From NCBI RefSeq assembly GCF_020510445.1, contig NZ_JAHBAG010000001.1, forward strand, positions 844,501-908,500: a stretch of 64,000 bases of DNA, given 5' to 3'. The stretch comes from Hydrogenophaga taeniospiralis. GTDB lineage: Bacteria; Pseudomonadota; Gammaproteobacteria; Burkholderiales; Burkholderiaceae_C. The notes under the pieces were generated by a model. It did no database searches, was not told the DNA's origin, and worked only from the letters and a program-made list of their open reading frames with translations. Below, piece after piece: positions 42,120 to 51,353 of this stretch (positions within the stretch are counted from its first letter, which is position 1; every line of letters begins with the position of its first letter). The position numbers and the translations under genes are program-made.

Positions 42120-42153
42120 AAAAAAGCCACCGGAACCCGGTGGCTTTTTTTTT
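42120..42153 (+). terminator. Rho-independent terminator
   Basis: GCCACCGG-AAC-CCGGTGGC stem-loop (42126-42144) followed by a T9 run, with an A6 run before it. It lies 44 bp after the stop of the membrane protein gene. Confidence 0.9.
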
Positions 42154-42216
42154 GCCCGTGGCACGTGTGTCCGTGCGTCCGCATGAAACGGTCCAGCCCG
42201 GGCCGCCGCCGGGCCA

Positions 42217-42238
42217 CCCTTCGACAAGCTCAGGACGG
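42217..42238. repeat. Short dispersed motif containing CTTCGACAAGCTCAGGACGG
   Basis: CTTCGACAAGCTCAGGACGG lies between the terminator and the convergent pckG stop. This motif recurs in intergenic DNA of many proteobacteria; only one copy was noticed in this window. Its role is unknown. Confidence 0.45.
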
Positions 42239-42293
42239 CTGGCCGGTGTCGCCCCCGTGCCGGTAGCGCGAAGCGCTGCGGGCGGGGGCGTGA

Positions 42294-44171
42294 TCAGGCG
42301 AGCGAAGCCAGGCGCTTCTGCAGCTCCGCCTTGGTGTCCACCAGCGCCTGGGGCAGGTGGTAGGCCAGTTGCTCGAAGTGCGCGTCGTGCAGTTTGAGCT
42401 CTTCCACCCAGGCGGCTTTGTCGATGCTGGTCACGGTCTTGAATTGTTCAGCGCTGAAGTCCAGGCCGGTCCAGTTCAGTTCGGCGTAGTTCGGGGCAAT
42501 GCCGAACATGGTGTCCGTGCCCTGGGCCTGGCCTTCGAGGCGGTCGATCATCCACTTGAGCACGCGCATGTTGTCGCCGTAACCCGGCCAGACGAACTTG
42601 CCTTCGGCGTTCTTGCGGAACCAGTTCACGCAGAAGATCTTGGGCAGGGTGTGGCCCGATTCCTCCAGCTTGTGCTCCATGTCGAGCCAGTGCTGGAAGT
42701 AGTCGCTCATGTTGTAGCCGCAGAAGGGCAGCATGGCGAACGGGTCGCGGCGCACCACGCCCTGGGCGCCGAAGGCGGCGGCTGTGGTTTCGCTGCCCAT
42801 GGTGGCGGCCATGTACACGCCTTCCATCCAGTTGCGGGCCTCGGTCACCAGCGGCACGGTGGTGGAGCGGCGCCCGCCGAAGATGAACGCGTCGATGGCC
42901 ACGCCGTTGGCATCGTCCCACTGCGGGTCCAGGGCCGGGTTGTTGGTGGCGGCCACGGTGAAGCGCGAGTTGGGGTGCGCGGCCTTGGCGCCGGTTGCCT
43001 TGGCGATGGCCGGCGTCCAGTCCTTGCCCTGCCAGTCGATCAGGTGGTCGGGCAACGTGCCGGTGTCTTTTTCCATGCCTTCCCACCACACGTCGCCGTC
43101 GTCGGTCAGCGCCACGTTGGTGAAGATCACGTCCTTGTCCAGCGAGCGCATGCAGTTCGGGTTGGTGTGCATGTTGGTGCCGGGGGCGACGCCGAAATAA
43201 CCCGCTTCGGGGTTGATGGCGTACATCTTGCCGTCGGCGTGGGGCTTGATCCAGGCGATGTCGTCGCCGATGGTGGTGACCTTCCAGCCGGCGAAACCGG
43301 CCTCGGGCGGCACCAGCATGGAGAAGTTGGTCTTGCCGCAGGCGCTGGGGAAGGCAGCGGCCACGTGGTATTTCTTGCCCTGGGGATTGGTCACACCCAG
43401 GATGAGCATGTGTTCGGCCAGCCAGCCCTGGTCGCGGCCCATGTTGGAGGCGATGCGCAGCGCCAGGCACTTCTTGCCCAGCAAGGCGTTGCCGCCGTAG
43501 CCCGAGCCATACGACCAGATTTCGCGGGTTTCGGGGTAGTGGACGATGTATTTGACGGTGGGGTTGCAAGGCCAGCTGGTGGTGTCCTTTTGGCCTTCGG
43601 CCAGCGGCGCGCCCACGGTGTGCATGCACGGCACGAACTCGCCGTCGGTGCCGAGCACGTCGTACACGGCGCGGCCCATGCGGGTCATGAGCTTCTGGTT
43701 CACCGCCACGTAGGCGCTGTCGGTCAGTTCCACGCCGATGTGGGCGATGTGCGAGCCCAGCGGGCCCATGCTGAACGGCACCACGTACATGGTGCGGCCC
43801 TTCATGCAGCCGTCAAACAGCGGCTGCAGCGTCTGGCGCATCTCGGCCGGGGCCATCCAGTTGTTGGTCGGGCCGGCGTCTTCCTTCTTCTCGGCGCAGA
43901 TGTAGGTGCGGTCTTCCACGCGGGCCACGTCCGAGGGGTCGGAGCAGGCCAGGAAGCTGTTGGGGCGCTTGGCCGGGTTGAGTTTCTTGAAGGTACCGGC
44001 GTCCACCAGTTGCTGGCACAGGCGGTTGTATTCGGCGTCGCTGCCGTCGCACCAGTGGATGGTGTCGGGCTTGCACAGGGCGGCCATGTCGGCGACCCAG
44101 GCGACCAGGCGGGCGTTCTTGACGTAGGCGGGTTGGTTGAGGTTGAGGCCCTGCATCGCGGGAGAGTTCAT
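42294..44171 (-). CDS. pckG: Phosphoenolpyruvate carboxykinase (GTP)
   Basis: A 625-residue cytosolic enzyme converting oxaloacetate and GTP to phosphoenolpyruvate, CO2 and GDP, the first committed step of gluconeogenesis from acids. The kinase P-loop [13 protein letters not shown], the substrate loop [18 protein letters not shown] (in part) and the C-terminal [12 protein letters not shown] are all present, and the length is standard. The gene is preceded by GGAG and appears monocistronic. It suits an organism living on organic acids and aromatic compounds, as the rest of the window suggests. Confidence 0.96.
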   Translation of the reverse strand: MNSPAMQGLNLNQPAYVKNARLVAWVADMAALCKPDTIHWCDGSDAEYNRLCQQLVDAGTFKKLNPAKRPNSFLACSDPSDVARVEDRTYICAEKKEDAGPTNNWMAPAEMRQTLQPLFDGCMKGRTMYVVPFSMGPLGSHIAHIGVELTDSAYVAVNQKLMTRMGRAVYDVLGTDGEFVPCMHTVGAPLAEGQKDTTSWPCNPTVKYIVHYPETREIWSYGSGYGGNALLGKKCLALRIASNMGRDQGWLAEHMLILGVTNPQGKKYHVAAAFPSACGKTNFSMLVPPEAGFAGWKVTTIGDDIAWIKPHADGKMYAINPEAGYFGVAPGTNMHTNPNCMRSLDKDVIFTNVALTDDGDVWWEGMEKDTGTLPDHLIDWQGKDWTPAIAKATGAKAAHPNSRFTVAATNNPALDPQWDDANGVAIDAFIFGGRRSTTVPLVTEARNWMEGVYMAATMGSETTAAAFGAQGVVRRDPFAMLPFCGYNMSDYFQHWLDMEHKLEESGHTLPKIFCVNWFRKNAEGKFVWPGYGDNMRVLKWMIDRLEGQAQGTDTMFGIAPNYAELNWTGLDFSAEQFKTVTSIDKAAWVEELKLHDAHFEQLAYHLPQALVDTKAELQKRLASLA

Positions 44172-44503
44172 GGGAATGGCTCCAGAAGTTTGTCAATCGG
44201 CAGGCACAAGAGACGGCAACAGCCGCGGGCCACAGCAAAGTAGGCGGGCGGCTGTAGAGAAGGTCTCTCGTGCGAGAAGGGCGGTCGGCGCTCGGGGCTG
44301 CGTGCGGATTGCGGGTGCAGCGCGAAGGGCAAAAAGGGGGTCTGTGGACCCGGTGTTTGTTCCGCGTGTCGGCCTGTGCCCCAATTTTATGAAAGCACCC
44401 GGTCAGTTACCGGCAAGTTACATGCAAAACCCGCATAACCTGATGCATGGATTGACGTGCCGTTGCGGCACATCCGGGGCCTTTTTCCTGGCCGCGCGGT
44501 CAA
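44172..44503. other. Intergenic region upstream of pckG
   Basis: No gene is visible. It should hold the pckG promoter and leader. There is a cluster of AGTTAC half-sites at about 44403-44420 (CAGTTACCGGCAAGTTACAT) that could bind a regulator, and a small low-GC patch around 44380-44450. No clear catabolite-type operator was found. Confidence 0.4.
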
Positions 44504-44522
44504 GAAAAAGGCCGAAGGCCCC
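44504..44522 (-). terminator. Rho-independent terminator for the 47-residue membrane protein
   Basis: Read on the minus strand: GGGGCCTTCGGCCTTTTTC, a GGCC-TTC-GGCC hairpin followed by T5. It lies 34 bp after the stop of the small gene at 44557-44700. A wider GGCCTTTTTC/GAAAAAGGCC dyad also spans 44478-44513. Confidence 0.75.
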
Positions 44523-44556
44523 GGGGGGCGTTCGGCCTGATGGGCTGGCCAGGGGC

Positions 44557-44700
44557 TCAGGCCATGAAGACGGCAATGAAAGCCAGCAGGAAAATCAACA
44601 CGGCGCCGGCCACGGGCAGCACGAGCGGCATCATGGGAACGATGGACTCGACCACATCCTGCGGCTGGTCGGTGGGGCTGGCGTGATCGGGGTGCGACAT
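44557..44700 (-). CDS. 47-residue single-pass membrane protein with an FNR-box promoter
   Basis: A complete 48-codon gene. The product starts MSHPDHASPTDQPQDVVESI and continues into one long hydrophobic helix (residues about 23-47, VPMMPLVLPVAGAVLIFLLA) ending in VFMA. An N-terminal acidic and histidine-bearing head is followed by the membrane anchor, a form shared by small subunits of respiratory complexes. GGAG lies 5 bp before the ATG, a perfect FNR/Anr box lies 16 bp upstream, and a terminator follows. I do not know the family; a small accessory subunit of an oxygen-responsive terminal oxidase is one guess. Confidence 0.75.
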   Translation of the reverse strand: MSHPDHASPTDQPQDVVESIVPMMPLVLPVAGAVLIFLLAFIAVFMA

Positions 44701-44716
44701 GGAATCTCCGGAAGGT

Positions 44717-44730
44717 TTGATCTAGATCAA
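44717..44730. promoter_or_regulatory. FNR/Anr box
   Basis: TTGATCTAGATCAA matches the FNR consensus TTGAT-N4-ATCAA exactly. It lies 16 bp upstream of the ATG of the 47-residue membrane protein. That is close for class II activation, so it may repress under low oxygen or the transcript may start within a short leader. Confidence 0.75.
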
Positions 44731-44797
44731 CGCCGATTTTATAGGCAGATGCCGGCGAGCGGCGGCGTTCGGGGCGTTTTCAGGGGGGATCCGGGGA

Positions 44798-45226
44798 CTA
44801 CAGCAGGGCATAGGTCGTGCTGACGCGGCACACGCTGCGGCCGTCGCTGGCGCCGCTGATGTCGATTTCGCCGAACACCAGGCTCTTGCCCGCGCGGACC
44901 ACGCGCGCCGTGATCCGCGCGTCCTGCCCCGACAGGGGCTTGAGAAAGCTGGTGTTCTGCTGCACCGTGGTCATGGGGCGCTGGTCCCCCAGCTGGGTGA
45001 CGATGGCCAGCACCATGGCGGTGTCGGCGGCCGACATCATGGCCTGCCCGCACAACATGCCGCCCACGCGGCTGAGCTGCTCGTTCTGCGGCAGGCGAAG
45101 CGTCACCTCCCCGTCGCCGAACGACTCCACCCGCAGGCCCAGCGCCTGGACCCAGGGCGCGAACCAGTCGGACAGGCGGTGCTGCAGGGCCTCGGTGGTG
45201 AGAGCGGGGGCGTGGGGTTCGGTCAT
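44798..45226 (-). CDS. PaaI-family (hotdog) thioesterase
   Basis: A 142-residue hotdog-fold protein that would hydrolyse acyl-CoA or aryl-CoA thioesters. The helix and active-site motif GGMLCGQAMMSAADTAMVLAI (in part) matches PaaI/YbgC-like thioesterases, with Asp as the usual catalytic acid. It starts 4 bp after the end of the channel gene and is likely cotranscribed with it. The physiological substrate is unknown. Confidence 0.85.
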   Translation of the reverse strand: MTEPHAPALTTEALQHRLSDWFAPWVQALGLRVESFGDGEVTLRLPQNEQLSRVGGMLCGQAMMSAADTAMVLAIVTQLGDQRPMTTVQQNTSFLKPLSGQDARITARVVRAGKSLVFGEIDISGASDGRSVCRVSTTYALL

Positions 45227-45230
45227 GCCC

Positions 45231-46691
45231 TCATTCTCCCCGCCGGAATCGGGCCAGCCAGTGCTCCATCAGCTTGCCGGCGGCCTCGCGCCCGCCCAGG
45301 CCGAAGGAGAGCGCCACCGCCACCGCCACCGCGCCGAGCGTGAGGCCGAAGGCCAGGTTCACGATGTCGTCGGCGATGCCCATGGCGCGCAGCCCCATGG
45401 CGATCACCAGCGCCAGGATGGCGAAGCGGCCGACGCGGGCCAGACCCTGGGTGCCGGGGCCGCTGGCGCGGTCGATCGCGTCGTGGGCCAGATTGGCCAG
45501 CCAGAAGCCGATGACCAGCACGGCCGAGCCCAGCAGCACGTCGCCACCGAAACGGATGAAGGTGGACACGATGTCGCTGACCTGCGCGAAGCCGAGCTGC
45601 GCGGCCGCCTCGACGGCGGCGAACAGCATGGCGAAAAACAGCGCGACACGGCCCACGGCGGTGGAGGCGCTGGTGTTCACGAAGGCGTGCGCCAGGCCAA
45701 CGCGGGCGGGCAGGGTGTCAAAACCCAGCGTGGCCAGCAGGCTGGCGAGCAGCTTGCTGGCGAAGGACGCCACCAGCCAGGTGACGACCAGGATCAGGCC
45801 GGCCGCGATGATGTGCGGCACCGCGTCCATGATCAGCCCCAGCATATTGGTGGCGGGCCGGGAGATGGCCTCGATCTTGAGGGCGTCCAGCGCCGCGATC
45901 AGCGAGGGCAGGAACACCGCCACGAACACCAGCAGACCGATCACGCTGGAGAGCCGCACGGTGTCGGCCAGCCCGGCCCGGCCGCCCAGCTTGTCCACCC
46001 CGGCGGTGCGCGAGAGGTTGGTGGTGAGGTTGCGCAGCACCGTGGCCAGGATCCAGCCCACGCCACCAATGACAAAGGCGGCCACCGCGTTGGGCAGCAT
46101 GTCCAGCGTCTTGGTCACCATGGCGCGCAGCGGGTCGAGCAGGCCCTCCATCTGCAGCGCGCCCAGGATGGCGGGCACGAACAGCAGGATCACCAGCCAG
46201 AACAGCGCTCCCGCCAGGCTCTCGCTCATGGGTGACATGTCGGCGTGTTCGGACAGCGCTTCGTCCAGCGAGGTCTTGTCGAGCAGCTTTTGCGTCACGG
46301 CGCGCACCACGCTCGCCGCCAGCCAGCCCACCAGGGCCAGCACCAGACCGCCGAGCATGCGCGGCGCGTATTCGAAGAGCTGGGTGGTGAAGGCCGAGAA
46401 CGGGCCGGAGACGATCGCGAGGTTCAGCGAATTGAACACCGCCACCAGCGTGAGCAGGATCACGATCCAGAACAGACCCAGCGCGACCGCGCCTTCGATG
46501 TCCACGCCGGTGCCGGTGAGCTTGCCGAAGCGGTGGTTCACACCGACGAAGCCCAGGCTCTTGCGCACCGCCGCGCGCACCACCACCGCGATCAGCCAGC
46601 CCAGAATGAAGATGGCCAGCGCGCCCAGCAGCTGCGGGATGTGGGTCCCGAGCGTGCTCTGCAGCGAATCCCACAAGGCATTCATGTTCAT
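45231..46691 (-). CDS. Mechanosensitive-channel-like multi-pass protein (CmpX type, conserved TM-helix repeats)
   Basis: A 486-residue inner-membrane protein with about ten to eleven hydrophobic segments and repeated 'conserved TM helix' units (LGALAIFILGWLIAVVVRAA; MLGGLVLALVGWLAASVVRA; AVAAFVIGGVGWILATVLRN; VLLGSAVLVIGFWLANLAHD). This pattern belongs to CmpX-like relatives of MscS; the C-terminal FGLGGREAAGKLMEHWL stands where the MscS beta domain would begin, so the cytosolic cage is absent. The ATG at 46691 follows AGGAG; the frame is open 18 codons further upstream. Confidence 0.85.
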   Translation of the reverse strand: MNMNALWDSLQSTLGTHIPQLLGALAIFILGWLIAVVVRAAVRKSLGFVGVNHRFGKLTGTGVDIEGAVALGLFWIVILLTLVAVFNSLNLAIVSGPFSAFTTQLFEYAPRMLGGLVLALVGWLAASVVRAVTQKLLDKTSLDEALSEHADMSPMSESLAGALFWLVILLFVPAILGALQMEGLLDPLRAMVTKTLDMLPNAVAAFVIGGVGWILATVLRNLTTNLSRTAGVDKLGGRAGLADTVRLSSVIGLLVFVAVFLPSLIAALDALKIEAISRPATNMLGLIMDAVPHIIAAGLILVVTWLVASFASKLLASLLATLGFDTLPARVGLAHAFVNTSASTAVGRVALFFAMLFAAVEAAAQLGFAQVSDIVSTFIRFGGDVLLGSAVLVIGFWLANLAHDAIDRASGPGTQGLARVGRFAILALVIAMGLRAMGIADDIVNLAFGLTLGAVAVAVALSFGLGGREAAGKLMEHWLARFRRGE

Positions 46692-46959
46692 GAAACTCCT
46701 CCGTTGGTTGACCCCGGTCGGGGCGCCCATGATGCAAGTGAGCAAGGCCCAGCGTCAACCTCTGGAGGGCGGCCCCACATCTCGTTACACGGTCGTTGGC
46801 GGATGTGTTGTGGATGGGCTGTGGTGTGCGGTGGATGTCGCGACTCGCGTCCAAGATGCGAGCAAATCAGCGATGGGCATCGGTGGCGGAACGGCCGCCC
46901 CAGATGGCGCAGGGCGCCTTGCAGCGCGCCTGACGAGGGGTGTCAGCGCCTGATCAACG

Positions 46960-48159
46960 TCAGACCAGCGACGCTTCGAAGCCGTGCGCCTGCAGCTGCC
47001 GGATCACCTCGGCGATGTGCTCGCGCCCGCGGGTCTGCAGCACCAGTTCGACCGCCACGTTCTGCGCCGCCAGCAGGGTGAAGGCTCGCTGGTGGTGCAC
47101 TTCGTCGATGTTGGCGCCGGCCTCGGCCACGATGGCGGTGATGCGCGCCAGGTTGCCCGGCACGTCGCGCGCGTTGACCTGGATGCGCGCGAGCCGGCCG
47201 GCGCGCACCATGCCGCGTTCGATGATGGAGGCCAGCAGCAGCGGATCGATGTTGCCGCCGCTGAGCACCAGGCCCACCTTCTTGCCCGCGAACCGCTGCG
47301 GGTGTTTGATGAGCGCGGCCAGCCCGGCCGAACCCGCGCCCTCGACCAGGGTTTTCTCGATTTCGAGCAGCATCACGATCGCCTGCTCGATGTCGCCCTC
47401 GTCGACCAGCAGCAGGTCGTCTACCAGGCCCCGCACGATGGCCTGCGTGATCTGGCCGGGCGAGGCCACGGCGATGCCCTCGGCGATGGTGCTCACGCCC
47501 ATGGGCAGGTGCGTGCCCTTGATGGCGTTGTACATGGAGGGGAAACGTTCGGTCTGCACGCCGATGATTTCGATGCCGGGCCGGATCGCCTTGGCGGCCG
47601 TGGCCATGCCCGCGATCAAGCCGCCGCCGCCGATGGCGACCACCAGGCAGTCCAGGTCGGGCTGGGCGCGCAGCATTTCCAGCGCCACCGTGCCCTGGCC
47701 GGCGATGATGGCCTCGTCGTCGTAGGGGTGCACGAACACCAGGCCCTCGTTGGCGGAGAGCTCCCGGGCGTGGGCGCGGGCTTCGTCGAGCGTGTCGCCG
47801 TGCAGCACCACCTCGGCGCCGAAGCCGCGCGTGCGCTCGACCTTCACGCCGGGCGTGAAACGCGGCATGACGATGACCGCGCGCAGGCCCAGGCGCTGCG
47901 CGTGGTAGGCCACGCCCTGGGCGTGGTTGCCCGCGCTCATGGCCACCACGCCGCGAGCGCGCTCCTCGGCGCTGAGCTGCACGAGCTTGTTGCAGGCGCC
48001 GCGTTCCTTGAACGAGGCCGTGTACTGCAGGTTCTCGAATTTCAGGAACACCTGGCAGCCGGTGAGCTGCGAAAGGGTGCGCGATTCGACGCAGGGGGTG
48101 TCCAGCACCTGCCCGGTCAGCCGTTGCGCGGCGGCTTCGATATCGTGTCGTTCCAGCAT
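46960..48159 (-). CDS. ilvA: Threonine ammonia-lyase with C-terminal ACT domain
   Basis: A 399-residue PLP enzyme deaminating threonine (and serine) to 2-oxobutyrate (or pyruvate). The PLP lysine is Lys51 in TASFKERGA, the substrate loop is SAGNHAQG, and the phosphate-binding GGGGL follows. Residues about 325-399 form one ACT domain (RIQVNARDVPGNLARITAIV), so this is the shorter, single-ACT form rather than E. coli IlvA. The ATG at 48159 is chosen over an upstream extension because it gives the normal N-terminus. Confidence 0.93.
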   Translation of the reverse strand: MLERHDIEAAAQRLTGQVLDTPCVESRTLSQLTGCQVFLKFENLQYTASFKERGACNKLVQLSAEERARGVVAMSAGNHAQGVAYHAQRLGLRAVIVMPRFTPGVKVERTRGFGAEVVLHGDTLDEARAHARELSANEGLVFVHPYDDEAIIAGQGTVALEMLRAQPDLDCLVVAIGGGGLIAGMATAAKAIRPGIEIIGVQTERFPSMYNAIKGTHLPMGVSTIAEGIAVASPGQITQAIVRGLVDDLLLVDEGDIEQAIVMLLEIEKTLVEGAGSAGLAALIKHPQRFAGKKVGLVLSGGNIDPLLLASIIERGMVRAGRLARIQVNARDVPGNLARITAIVAEAGANIDEVHHQRAFTLLAAQNVAVELVLQTRGREHIAEVIRQLQAHGFEASLV

Positions 48160-48335
48160 GCTGCGATTGTGGCCTGTCTGTCGCGCGAAATGGGTTTGGG
48201 GAAAGCCCGATAAATTGCACGGACGCGCTCCATCACGCTCTTCCATGATTGATCAAGCTGGGTTATGGTCCGCTTGAATGCCGGGGGGCCCCGGCGTCGC
48301 ATCGCTGGAATGGAACGCCGTCTGGAGGTGACCGG

Positions 48336-50729
48336 ATGAACAAACGCACGGGGGAGCACGCCGCGTCGCTGGTGCGCGGCCTGCCCGATGCCCGCGAGGG
48401 GCGCGTGTTTGTGCCGCATGGCCTGCGCCAGGCGCCGGTGCTCGACCTCATGTGTTCGCATTTCGTGCTCACCCTGGCCGCGCGCCAGGGGCCGCGCTTC
48501 AACGTGCGCCGGGACCTCAACACCCTGCTGTCGCTGGCGGGGCGGCACCTGGTCTGGCCGCTGACCGTGCTCACGCGCTTGCGCGAATTCCTGGAGCGCC
48601 GCTGCAAGGACAACGAGCTCTGGAGCGGACACGACCACCTGACCATGGGCGCCTTCATGGAGCGCTACGGCGTCTGGCGCGGCCCCTATGAAGAAGGCAC
48701 GCTGTTCTTCTACCTCGACGAATACGCCAAGGAGTCGCCCAAGGACCTGCTCGCGGTGCTGGCGGTCACGGGCGAGTGGCTGAGCCACGCGCTGAAGAAG
48801 CAGTCCACCCTGGTGGAAAAGAACATCGACGCCCTGGCCGGCCTGCTGCAGCTCAACCGCGCCGAGCGCGCCCTGCTGCTGTACGGCACGCTGGCGCGCT
48901 ACCAGCGCGACCTGCGCTCCATCCTGGTCGAGTTCAAGGTGAACAACGCGCCCGAGGCCTACGCGGCGATCGCCGACGTGGCCGGCGTGAAGGCCAGCGA
49001 GGTCGGCGAGGCGTTGCGCGCGGGCTCGCGGCTGGAGCGCATCGGCATGGTGGAGAACCTGATCTCCGAGCACAACATCACCGACCTGGCCGACCTCATG
49101 AAGGTCAGCGAAAAGCTGCCCCCGGTGCTGATGCGCGAGTACCGCACGCAGAGTGAGCTGATGGCGGTGTTCACGCGGCCGGCCGCGCGCTCGACGCTGA
49201 GCGAGAAAGACTTCGAGTTCGTGGGCGAAGACGTGCGCCTGCTCTCGGGCCTGCTGCGCGAGGCCGTGGCGCGCAAGGAGCCGGGCGTCAACATCCTGCT
49301 TTACGGGCCGCCCGGCACCGGCAAGACCGAGCTGGCGCGCGTGGTGGCTCAGGCCGCGGGGCTGGAGCTGTTCGAGGTGGAGTACGCCGACCGCGACGGC
49401 AACGCGCTCTCGGGCCGCGACCGCTACCGCTCGCTGCAGATCGCCCAGGTGTTCCTCAAGGGCACGGCGCACTCGGCGCTGCTGTTCGACGAGGTGGAAG
49501 ACGTGTTCCCGCCGATCTCCAGCGAGGCGGCGCAGATCATGGCGCGGGCCGAGCATGTGAGCGCGCCCCACACCGGCAGCGTCAGCGGCAAGGCCTGGGT
49601 CAACCAGATCCTGGAGACCAACGCCGTGCCCACCCTGTGGGTCACCAACCGCATCGAGCAGATCGACCCGGCGTTCCGCCGCCGCTTCGCCTACCACCTC
49701 GAACTCAAGAGCCCGCCGCCCGGCGCGCGCGAGCAGCTGGTGCGCAAGACGCTGGAAGACGTGCCGGTGTCCGACGCCCTGGTGGGTCGGCTGGCCGAGC
49801 GCAAGGGCCTCACGCCCGCGCAGATCCGCACCGCGGTGCGCTTCGCCCAGCTGGCGGCGTACCCGGCCAAGGCGGCGGCCCGGCGTTCGGCCAAGGCCCC
49901 GGCGCGAGGCGCGGGCCCGGCCCTGCTCGACGACCTGATCGAGCGCCAGCTCAAGAACGCCGACCTCGCGCTGGGCCGCGCGCCCGACACGGTGCAGCGC
50001 CCCAGCGTGACGCAGTACAGCCTGGACATGCTCAACGTCGAGTCGCGCTACGAGCCGGCGCGCATCATCGGCGCGCTCAAGGCGCGCGGCCATGGCTGCC
50101 TGTGTTTCCACGGCGCGCCCGGCACCGGCAAGACCGCGCTGGCCGAGTACATCGCCCAGCAGCTGGAGCGCCCGCTCATGGTCCGCCGCGCCAGCGATCT
50201 GGTGAGCAAGTTCGTGGGCGAGACCGAGCAGCAGATGGCCGCCATGTTCCGCGAGGCCGAGGCCGAAAAGGCCGTGCTGCTGCTCGACGAGGCCGACAGC
50301 TTCCTGCAGGACCGTCGTGGTGCTCAGCGCACCTACGAGGTGACCGAGGTCAACGAGATGCTGCAGGGCATGGAGCGCTTCGCCGGTGTCTTCATCTGCA
50401 CCACCAACCTGATGGACAGCATCGACCAGGCGGCGCTGCGGCGCTTCACTTTCAAGATCCGCTTCAAGCCGCTCACGGCGGCGCAGCGCGAGACCATGTT
50501 CGTGGTCGAGGCGCTGGGCGGCGATGCGTCGCGGCTGGACGCGGCGCTGGCCACGCGGCTGGCCCGGCTCGACCAGCTCTGCCCGGGCGATTTCGCGGCC
50601 GTCAAACGCCAGATGGAGATCCTGGCGGCCGAGCTTGCCCCGGACGAATTCATGGCCCAGCTCGAAGCCGAGCACCGCATCAAACCCGAGGCGCGCGAGG
50701 CGCGCGGCATCGGCTTTCTCGACAGTTGA
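48336..50729 (+). CDS. Tandem AAA+ ATPase of unknown function
   Basis: A 797-residue protein with a roughly 290-residue N-terminal region (helical, with an HTH-like AAIADVAGVKASEVGEALRAG, in part) and two AAA+ modules. Module 1 has Walker A GPPGTGKT at 324-331, Walker B LLFDEVED (Asp385) and a TNRIEQIDPAFRRRF sensor and arginine-finger region. Module 2 has GAPGTGKT at 593-600 and LLLDEADS (Asp651). The two modules resemble Cdc48/ClpX-like unfoldases, but no peptidase-docking loop is evident. GGAGG precedes the ATG. It stands alone. Proteins of this layout are widespread in Proteobacteria without an assigned role. Confidence 0.85.
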   Translation: MNKRTGEHAASLVRGLPDAREGRVFVPHGLRQAPVLDLMCSHFVLTLAARQGPRFNVRRDLNTLLSLAGRHLVWPLTVLTRLREFLERRCKDNELWSGHDHLTMGAFMERYGVWRGPYEEGTLFFYLDEYAKESPKDLLAVLAVTGEWLSHALKKQSTLVEKNIDALAGLLQLNRAERALLLYGTLARYQRDLRSILVEFKVNNAPEAYAAIADVAGVKASEVGEALRAGSRLERIGMVENLISEHNITDLADLMKVSEKLPPVLMREYRTQSELMAVFTRPAARSTLSEKDFEFVGEDVRLLSGLLREAVARKEPGVNILLYGPPGTGKTELARVVAQAAGLELFEVEYADRDGNALSGRDRYRSLQIAQVFLKGTAHSALLFDEVEDVFPPISSEAAQIMARAEHVSAPHTGSVSGKAWVNQILETNAVPTLWVTNRIEQIDPAFRRRFAYHLELKSPPPGAREQLVRKTLEDVPVSDALVGRLAERKGLTPAQIRTAVRFAQLAAYPAKAAARRSAKAPARGAGPALLDDLIERQLKNADLALGRAPDTVQRPSVTQYSLDMLNVESRYEPARIIGALKARGHGCLCFHGAPGTGKTALAEYIAQQLERPLMVRRASDLVSKFVGETEQQMAAMFREAEAEKAVLLLDEADSFLQDRRGAQRTYEVTEVNEMLQGMERFAGVFICTTNLMDSIDQAALRRFTFKIRFKPLTAAQRETMFVVEALGGDASRLDAALATRLARLDQLCPGDFAAVKRQMEILAAELAPDEFMAQLEAEHRIKPEAREARGIGFLDS

Positions 50730-50805
50730 AACCCCACGCGCCCGCCGGGCGCCGCGCGGCGCGGGTTTATAGTCCGCCGACCCGTCTCGACCCCCTGCCG
50801 CCGCC

Positions 50806-51270
50806 ATGAATGCCAGAACACCCACCGAGGTCATCGAGCTCTTCAACGAGCCCGGTCACCTGATGCGCCGCGCGCACCAGATCGCGGTGTCCACCTTTCA
50901 CGAAACGCACGGGCGCCAGATCACGCCGGTGCAATACGCCATCCTGCGCGCCCTGCAGCACGAGCCGGGCATCGACCAGGTCACGCTGGCGCAGCGCGTG
51001 GCCCTGGACACCTCCACCACCGCCGACATCGCCGCGCGCCTCGAAGGCAAGGGCTGGATCGTGCGCGAGCTCATGGCGCGGCGCCAGCGGCGCCTGCTGC
51101 TCACGCCCGAAGGCCAGGCGGTGCTCGACGCCATGCTGCCCAAGGTCAACCCCATGTACAGCCAATTGCTGGGCTCGCTCACGCCCGGTGAACAGGTTGA
51201 ATTCCTGCGCCTGCTGCGCAAGTTCGTGCATCTCAACGACCCGACGGACGGCGGCCCGGATCAGGGTTAA
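50806..51270 (+). CDS. MarR-family regulator upstream of vanAB
   Basis: A 154-residue winged-helix regulator. The recognition region QVTLAQRVALDTSTTADIAA and the wing ARRQRRLLLTPEGQAVL are standard MarR. It is transcribed in the same direction as vanA, which begins 84 bp after its stop; the gap contains a promoter overlapped by two dyads. It probably represses vanAB and is relieved by vanillate or a related phenolic acid. This role is inferred from position. Confidence 0.87.
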   Translation: MNARTPTEVIELFNEPGHLMRRAHQIAVSTFHETHGRQITPVQYAILRALQHEPGIDQVTLAQRVALDTSTTADIAARLEGKGWIVRELMARRQRRLLLTPEGQAVLDAMLPKVNPMYSQLLGSLTPGEQVEFLRLLRKFVHLNDPTDGGPDQG

Positions 51271-51286
51271 CCCGGGATCGGGCCGC

Positions 51287-51338
51287 TTGTTTTTGCGGTC
51301 TTTCATTCAGTACAATGAATCACATTCAGCATACTGAA
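51287..51338 (+). promoter_or_regulatory. vanAB promoter with two operator dyads
   Basis: A -35 TTGTTT (51287-51292), an 18-bp spacer and a -10 TACAAT (51311-51316). Dyad 1 ATTCA-N6-TGAAT (51305-51320) covers the -10; dyad 2 TTCAG-CATA-CTGAA (51325-51338) covers the expected start of transcription. Bound repressor at either site would block RNA polymerase. Confidence 0.6.
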
Positions 51339-51353
51339 CAAGGAGACGCCATC

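Noticed and set aside
42357..44243. 628-codon plus-strand open frame opposite pckG
   Set aside because: Antisense shadow of PEP carboxykinase, which carries all catalytic motifs.
48117..50846. 909-codon minus-strand open frame opposite the tandem AAA+ gene
   Set aside because: Shadow frame with biased composition; the plus strand has both AAA+ modules intact.
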